The position numbers and the translations under genes are program-made. Shown here piece after piece: positions 59,101 to 64,000 of a stretch of DNA of 64,000 nt. The DNA is taken from positions 8,762,034 through 8,826,033 of the forward strand of contig CM032817.1 of the NCBI GenBank assembly GCA_019155185.1. The letters run 5' to 3'. The DNA comes from Beaufortia kweichowensis (Eukaryota; Chordata; Actinopteri; Cypriniformes; Gastromyzontidae). How positions within the stretch are numbered: the first letter of the stretch is position 1; each line of letters begins with the position of its first letter. Below the pieces are notes generated by a model, which saw only the letters and a program-made list of their open reading frames with translations, had not been told where the DNA came from and searched no databases.

Positions 59101-62100
59101 AGCAGAGACCAACAAGTCGCCGCATCACACAGGCTGAGATCAGTGTGAGTCTGACACACATTCACATACAACACACTCAATGTTCCTTATACAACCATCT
59201 ACAGTTGTTTTCTGGCATGCAAACTTGTTTACTGTTAATTCTCTTAATTCATATCAAGCAGCAAAAGTTCACATTATAATGCAAAATTAAGGCATAATTA
59301 TATAAAACAATATCCTTTATGCTATATATAGCAGGTATATTATGGCATAATATGCATTGTTTGCAACAGATGGTGCAGATCACTATTGTCATACAGTAGC
59401 CAAAGTGTTTCAGTAAGATAATCACGCCAGTAAATTTGGCAGTGGGTCAGCTTCTGTTTGTAATCCATATTGTCCTGGGATAAATAAAGAATTTGAATCT
59501 GAAGGTCCAGACAAAAGGTTTATTTTAGTGATTGCTGAATCATAAAATTTTGAATTGTTTGTTGTTCTGACAAAAACTAAATTCGGGCCAATATTTTTTT
59601 GTTTTTTTATGTATAGTCCTTGTTAGAGAGACAGGGTTTGCCAGTAGGCGCAGGAGTGTCCTTGGGTGTGGACAGAGGTCACATGCAGCTGCCTCGTGGA
59701 ATGTCCAGAACAAAGTCATTTGGTAAGTTTGTGTGTCATTTGGCACACATACGCATCTAAAAGCAAACTATTCTAAACTAAAAGTAACAAGAGATCCACT
59801 GAAAAGCTAACCTTGGGGATTGTGTTTTTCAAAAAAAAAAGTAATAGAAAAAGAAATAGACTTGCACAAAAATATTACTTTTTAACTTTATACACATTGT
59901 TTTGTAGGTGCACCTGAAGATGAAAGAATTTCTGCTCTAATTGGAGAGCATCGCTTTCCCAGAAGCTCCTCAATGACCGACAGCTTTAGACAAGACAGTA
60001 TTCCACCCCCTCCGCAAACAGCTCCTCCCCCGCCTCCGACTCCTTACTTCCTTGATTCAGGGCCACCTCCTTCCTTTCTTCCACCTCCACCCCCTTCTCG
60101 TGCTGCCAACCAGAACCGCTCTAGCTTCCGTCCAGGGGCGGAGCCCAAGCTCCATGGCCCAGTCACGACCGACCGTCAACGGAAAACCCGTTCCATGATT
60201 ATTCTTCAGGACACCACTCACTTGCCAGTGGAGCCTGCCCCTATAGCAAGACCGCAAACGCCTACCTCTGGAGCTGTTGCTCCTGAACGTGGCCGTAGGC
60301 GTGGGCCACCTGTAGAGAACCCATATGCTAATGTAGGTCGCCTAAGTGCTGTCTACACTCCAACCAAGCCTCAGCGTAGAAAGAGCCCGCTAGTCAAGCA
60401 AGGACCAGTTGAAGAAGGAGCAGGTGCTCAGTCTAGTAGAGACCCCTCTCCTTTGGGAGGGTCACGAATTCCCCACAGCAGCAGGGCAGAGCAGTTCCAA
60501 CAGCAAGTTCTGTCAGAGCGAGCCAGGATCACACCACCTGGGGCTCGACGCAGGCCCAGCGTTTTCCTTTCTGTTGAAGGGAGCACAACAGAACCCCAGA
60601 CAACCCCATTACTGTCTCAGTCTCACTCAGTGGACGAATTAGCTGAGTTGCCTCCACCTGCCCCTATGCTCTCTCCTGGCCCACCGCCAGGGGGCACCAC
60701 TTTTATACATCCTCTAACAGGTCGACCACTGGATCCTTCCTCACCATTAGCGCTTGCGCTGGCTGCACGAGAACGGGCTCTTAGTGGCCGGAATACACCC
60801 ACTCCTACACCTTCACCCACACCTTCTCCTACTCAAGGCAGAGCAGTAGAGAGGCCAGAGACAGAAGGAGGAGCAACACCCCCTGCTCCTCTTGAGGCTC
60901 CTCCTTCAAATTCATGGAGAGAGGAGCCTGTCAGTATCACAGAAACAGTTAGCCAAGTGACTAGTGGTAGCCCAGGGTCTGGACGAAGCCTGGAAGAGTC
61001 ATTAGTGCCACAGAGTGTTCAAGGTGTCCAAGCTACACTAATGGATACAGAGCATAGCCAACCAGCAGTCCCTCCCACCCTGCCATCCCCTGCCCCTACC
61101 CTCTCAAATTTGACTGCACGAAGTCTGACTATGAGCTCGGAGGAGGATTCAGAGCCCTACACAGTGACTCTGCCCCCTGCTCTGCTCTCTTCAAGCGATG
61201 AGGAAACAAGAGAGGAGCTTCGAAAGATAGGCCTTGTGCCACCCCCTCAACCCTTTGCGAATGGCCTTCTAATTAAAGAAACACCCAAAGCCACTCTAAG
61301 CATTTCACCTAGTGGATCACGACCATCTATTGCCAAGACTTCGTCTGGTAAAGCAAGTGACTCAACAGCAGACTCTGGGGTTGAAGACCCTCACATGGAG
61401 ACCACCAGTACTGTTTCCACAGTCTCCAGCATGTCCACTTTGTCTTCGGAAAGTACAGATTCCGTTCACGCAAGCAAACCACGTTGTGGGGTGGGGCGTG
61501 GTCGCCCCGCTCATCTCAGGGACCCACTGCTTAAACAGTCATCAGACAGCGAGCTGCTTCCACACCCGCCCAGCACAGGCCCCACCCGTCCACGCTACCT
61601 ATTCCAAAGACGCTCCAAACTCTGGGGGGAGGACCCCCGGACCCAGGTTGGTGGGGCTGATGAAAGTCGGCCTGCTGCTATGGGGGCAGAGTTACTAAGC
61701 AAAGACACTCATTCACTGGGGGAGGAGCCACCCATGGGAGCACCGCTTGACCCTGGCAGAAGGTCACCTGTTGGAGGGGCCAGGTAAGAAAGACCTTCCA
61801 CAAATTTAGCAACACCAGGCATAGATCACAAAAAATTTTGTACACCTGCATGAAACACAGCAAAACTTTGAATATCTTTGAAAACTTTAGCAATACAGCC
61901 ACTTGACTTTTGACACCCTTAGTCACACACCTGGTTAAACTGCCTTTCCATAACACACCTGTGTGTGTGTGTCTGTATGTCCTTGCAGATGTGAGGAGAA
62001 TGGAGGAGAGAGTAAATCGTAGGTTTTTAGCTCTGTGGGTAAAAACAACTCCTTACCTAACTAACTTTCACTAAAACCCCTTTCTGCAGCGATAAATTTA

Positions 62101-63299
62101 GCTGCAAATTCTACGGTGGGCTTGTCTTCAAGGCTTATTATAGTTCATTGTGCAGTAACTGATTCTAACTGAGGCATTTCAGCTTTTTGTATTTAAGCAA
62201 AGAAACTGGAATTTTCAGTGTACCACCAAATGGCCACTCTGATTGCTTTTTAAGATATCCATAGAAGAAATTTGTTTGCATTTCAAATAGTACATATATT
62301 CAGATTATCACAGGACCTGCACCATCAACCTATAATATGCATATATTGCTGCATTAGGTGTAGGAAGTTGATTGCAGCAAATTTTGGATATTTCCAAAAT
62401 GCATACTGAATACATACTGTGAAAATACTGTGATATACTAAAGCTCCAGCTCTTTAAAACACCTTGTACTTTTCTGAGGACTCCAGTTTTATATTAACTG
62501 CTCTGTCATTTGATTGCATTAAATTCTCACTGCATGCTCAGCACCATTTCAGTTAACAAACCTAATGCTTACCACATCTGGATCTGCTTTCTTTTGAACT
62601 TACATTAGCAAGCAGTTTTCCAAAAGTACAATTTCAGAAATTGCAGAATAAACTCTTCCTTTCTTATTTTTTGCTTCCTCTACACCTACAGCTCTCTTAT
62701 TTTTCTGATTGTGTTTTTCATTCTCTTGTAGACTCTTTAGTAGTTTAGGGGAGCTTCACACCATTTCCCAGAGAAGTTATGGCACCACCTTCACAATCCG
62801 GCCTGGTAGCCGATACCCTGTGACTCGTAGGACTCCAAGCCCTGGAGCCACCCCTGAACGGAGTGAACCGCTGGGCCCTGTCCGTACTTTTGGCCCACAC
62901 CACCACCATCACACCATCCTCAAGTCCTCTAGCCTGAGTTTGCCCCAGGAGCCCAAGGAGGTGCGTTTCGTCATGAGAAGCGCCAGTGCCCGAGCGCGCA
63001 GCCGATCTCCATCACCCTCCCCATGCGCTTCTCCTTGTCCCTCCCCGGTACTTGGAGCCCCTCTTCTGGCCCTGCGACCATTCAGACAGCGCCCCCTAGC
63101 ACTTTGGAGTAAGTATGATGTAGGAGAATGGCTAGAAAGTGTAGGACTAGGGGAGCACCGTGCCCGGTTTTTAGAGCATGAGATTGAAGGTGCACACCTG
63201 CCTGCTCTCACCAAGGACGATCTGGCTGAGTTAGGAGTGACTCGAGTGGGACACAGAATGAACATTGAACGTGCACTAAAGCAGCTGCTAGATAGTTGA
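49857..63299 (+). CDS. shank3: SH3 and multiple ankyrin repeat domains protein 3
   Basis: Coding exons: 49857-50054, 51325-51528, 51599-51670, 51869-51977, 52212-52363, 52498-52665, 52820-52936, 53217-53294, 53552-53618, 55299-55545, 55930-56093, 56251-56364, 56923-56998, 57678-57760, 57855-57979, 58097-58232, 58357-58437, 58630-58650, 59008-59144, 59617-59722, 59908-61783, 62732-63299; 4899 nt, 1632 aa. Domains: SPN/FERM-like (about 55-155), ankyrin repeats (160-390), SH3 (about 510-560), PDZ (about 592-703, core EGFGFVLRGAKAETPIEEFT), a proline-rich region of 730 residues with a Homer-type PPQPF near 1264, and a C-terminal SAM (from LWSKYDVGEWLESVGLG). It scaffolds postsynaptic glutamate receptor complexes. 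The PDZ sequence fits SHANK3 better than SHANK1 or 2. Teleosts keep two copies; a or b is undecided. The ATG at 49992 aligns with the human start, so 45 residues may be an N-terminal extension. The proline-rich cortactin motif is absent. Confidence 0.95.
50101..50144. repeat. (CA)n microsatellite
   Basis: About 22 CA units 47 bp into shank3 intron 1 of the coding region. Confidence 0.95.
53619..55298 (+). other. shank3: shank3 intron 9 with a palindromic short element
   Basis: A 1.7-kb intron between GTGAGT and CTGTAACAG. It contains the short element at 54240-54425. No other gene. Confidence 0.75.
54240..54425. mobile_element. Palindromic MITE-like short element, nearly complete
   Basis: Starts ATTAAAGGAATACTTCACCC, and CACCCAAATTTGAAAAT at about 54257 is matched by the near-reverse complement ATTTTCATATTTGGGTG near 54401. 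Inside are TTTACTCACTTTCATGCTAT and TTGAACACAAACAGATAATT. These are the landmarks of the cyprinid hairpin elements, seen here as the cleanest copy in the window. Confidence 0.65.
55551..55660. mobile_element. Fragment of the same palindromic short element
   Basis: GAATAGTTCACCCATAAATG followed by TTCTTCTGTCAAACATAAAA matches the 5' half of the elements at 8146 and 54240. It begins six bases after the donor of shank3 exon 10. Confidence 0.45.
57075..57165. repeat. Dispersed TACTGCATACTA-rich repeat
   Basis: Repeated and inverted TACTGC/GCAGTA and TAGTATGTA words make a short self-complementary segment. Similar words occur at 52990-53045 (AGTATGCAGTAAGCAG). It is probably the remnant of a dispersed element. 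Confidence 0.4.
61784..62731 (+). other. shank3: shank3 last intron
   Basis: A 0.95-kb intron between GTAAGA and CTCTTGTAG. Apart from the candidate 30-nt exon, nothing is recognised. Confidence 0.7.
61989..62018 (+). other. shank3: Candidate 30-nt cassette exon of shank3
   Basis: Between shank3 exons 21 and 22, CCTTGCAG ends at 61988 and a donor GTAGGT starts at 62019, bounding 30 nt. Its length is a multiple of three and it fits the phase (AG|A ... TC|A). It would insert CEENGGESK between the two exons. I left it out of the main model because I cannot confirm it in other SHANK proteins. Confidence 0.4.
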
Positions 63300-64000
63300 G
63301 GTGGGCAGAAATGCAGGATATAGTTCAAAATCCCTTCACAAAATCATTAAATTGTTAGATATCTTTAACCACAAATTCTAAGTGCACACACCCTTGTGAA
63401 AACCTAACACACTAAACTCTTGCCCTTTTAGCACATAGCTCTCACACAATATATTACCCATGCATCCTTTATTTTACATTCACTAACTTGTACCTTTACA
63501 TTTATCACTTTGACACCTACTTAGAATAAAATGTACATGCTGGAAAGGAGCATGGACCGATTGCGCAATATCTACTATTTACAGAACCTTAGAGTCTTAG
63601 AGAATCAAATTAACTGGCCATGTTTTTTAAATGGGTTTCCTGCACAATAACAAATGAAATAGCCAGCAAACAGCCATTTCTTTTACGTGCCATGTTTTAC
63701 AATTAAACTACAATAACAAAGGTATGGGACAACACTACAGCCACATATCACATTGTCAGCGGATATAAGGATATCTTCACTCTTTGGATTTGTGTGGATT
63801 TCTCGCTTCCAGGAGAGAGACATTTGAAATCTAAAAATCAGTATTCACTTGGGAGCAAAAGGATAGAAAATGGAAAGCTCTTTTCTAATGCTGATGCTTC
63901 TATGTGCCCAGAATTTACAGTATTTTCCTTAGCCATCTGAAAGTAAATAGCCATGATAAGATGTATGGTTGCGACTAGACTTGGCATGTAAATGCAACAT
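63300..64000 (+). other. shank3: shank3 3' UTR and downstream DNA
   Basis: Non-coding AT-rich sequence after the shank3 stop. AATAAA occurs at 63535-63540, so the shortest transcript may end near 63.56 kb; longer 3' UTRs are possible and the window ends here. Confidence 0.5.

Noticed and set aside
59973..61787. A single-exon 604-residue proline-rich gene
   Set aside because: It is most of shank3 exon 21; the frame continues from upstream exons and leaves by a GTAAGA donor at 61784.
1..64000. CRISPR arrays, phage, operons or other prokaryotic systems
   Set aside because: The spliced gene structure and repeats are vertebrate; no array with bacterial-type repeat and spacer pattern exists.

Overview
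The window is vertebrate nuclear DNA, most likely from a cyprinid or other otophysan teleost. Genes are split into many short exons with GT-AG introns. Background DNA is AT-rich and full of CA/CT microsatellites. There are remnants of palindromic short elements and tRNA-derived SINEs typical of these fish. I joined exons by eye, checking that phases match across every intron and that the product aligns with remembered family members. Seven of the eight models give an uninterrupted frame of expected length; dclre1c has one frame break. Exact starts and UTR limits remain inferences.

Layout. 1-1.9 kb: repeats and intergenic DNA. 2.0-9.4 kb (+): tspan9 (7 coding exons, 239 aa). 9.6-22.8 kb (-): elapor2/KIAA1324L (22 coding exons, about 1005 aa); its large intron (11.4-16.2 kb) holds a symmetric palindrome of tRNA-like 157-bp units, a second degenerate tRNA-like array and a 37-bp minisatellite. 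23.7-28.6 kb (+): dmtf1 (16 coding exons, 639 aa). 29.9-32.4 kb (-): tmem243 (4 exons, 125 aa). 32.9-33.6 kb (-): meig1 (2 exons, 86 aa). 34.4-38.0 kb (+): dclre1c/Artemis (14 exons, frame break in the last). 38.0-42.0 kb (-): hspa14 (14 exons, 504 aa). 42.2-44.2 kb (+): cdnf (4 exons, 182 aa). 44.7-63.5 kb (+): shank3 (22 coding exons, 1632 aa).

The order joins blocks that lie apart in human: TSPAN9 (12p), ELAPOR2-DMTF1-TMEM243 (7q21), MEIG1-DCLRE1C-HSPA14-CDNF (10p13) and SHANK3 (22q13). SUV39H2, which belongs to the 10p13 block, is not seen. Adjacent genes often form pairs: elapor2/dmtf1, meig1/dclre1c and hspa14/cdnf diverge from shared upstream regions, while tspan9/elapor2, dmtf1/tmem243 and dclre1c/hspa14 converge with closely spaced polyadenylation signals. 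The genes do not form one pathway.

The most unusual items are the tRNA-like palindrome, a stop-free 111-nt intron in dmtf1, a one-base frame break beside a GAT repeat in dclre1c, a possible 30-nt cassette exon and a missing cortactin-binding motif in shank3, and several non-canonical splice sites.
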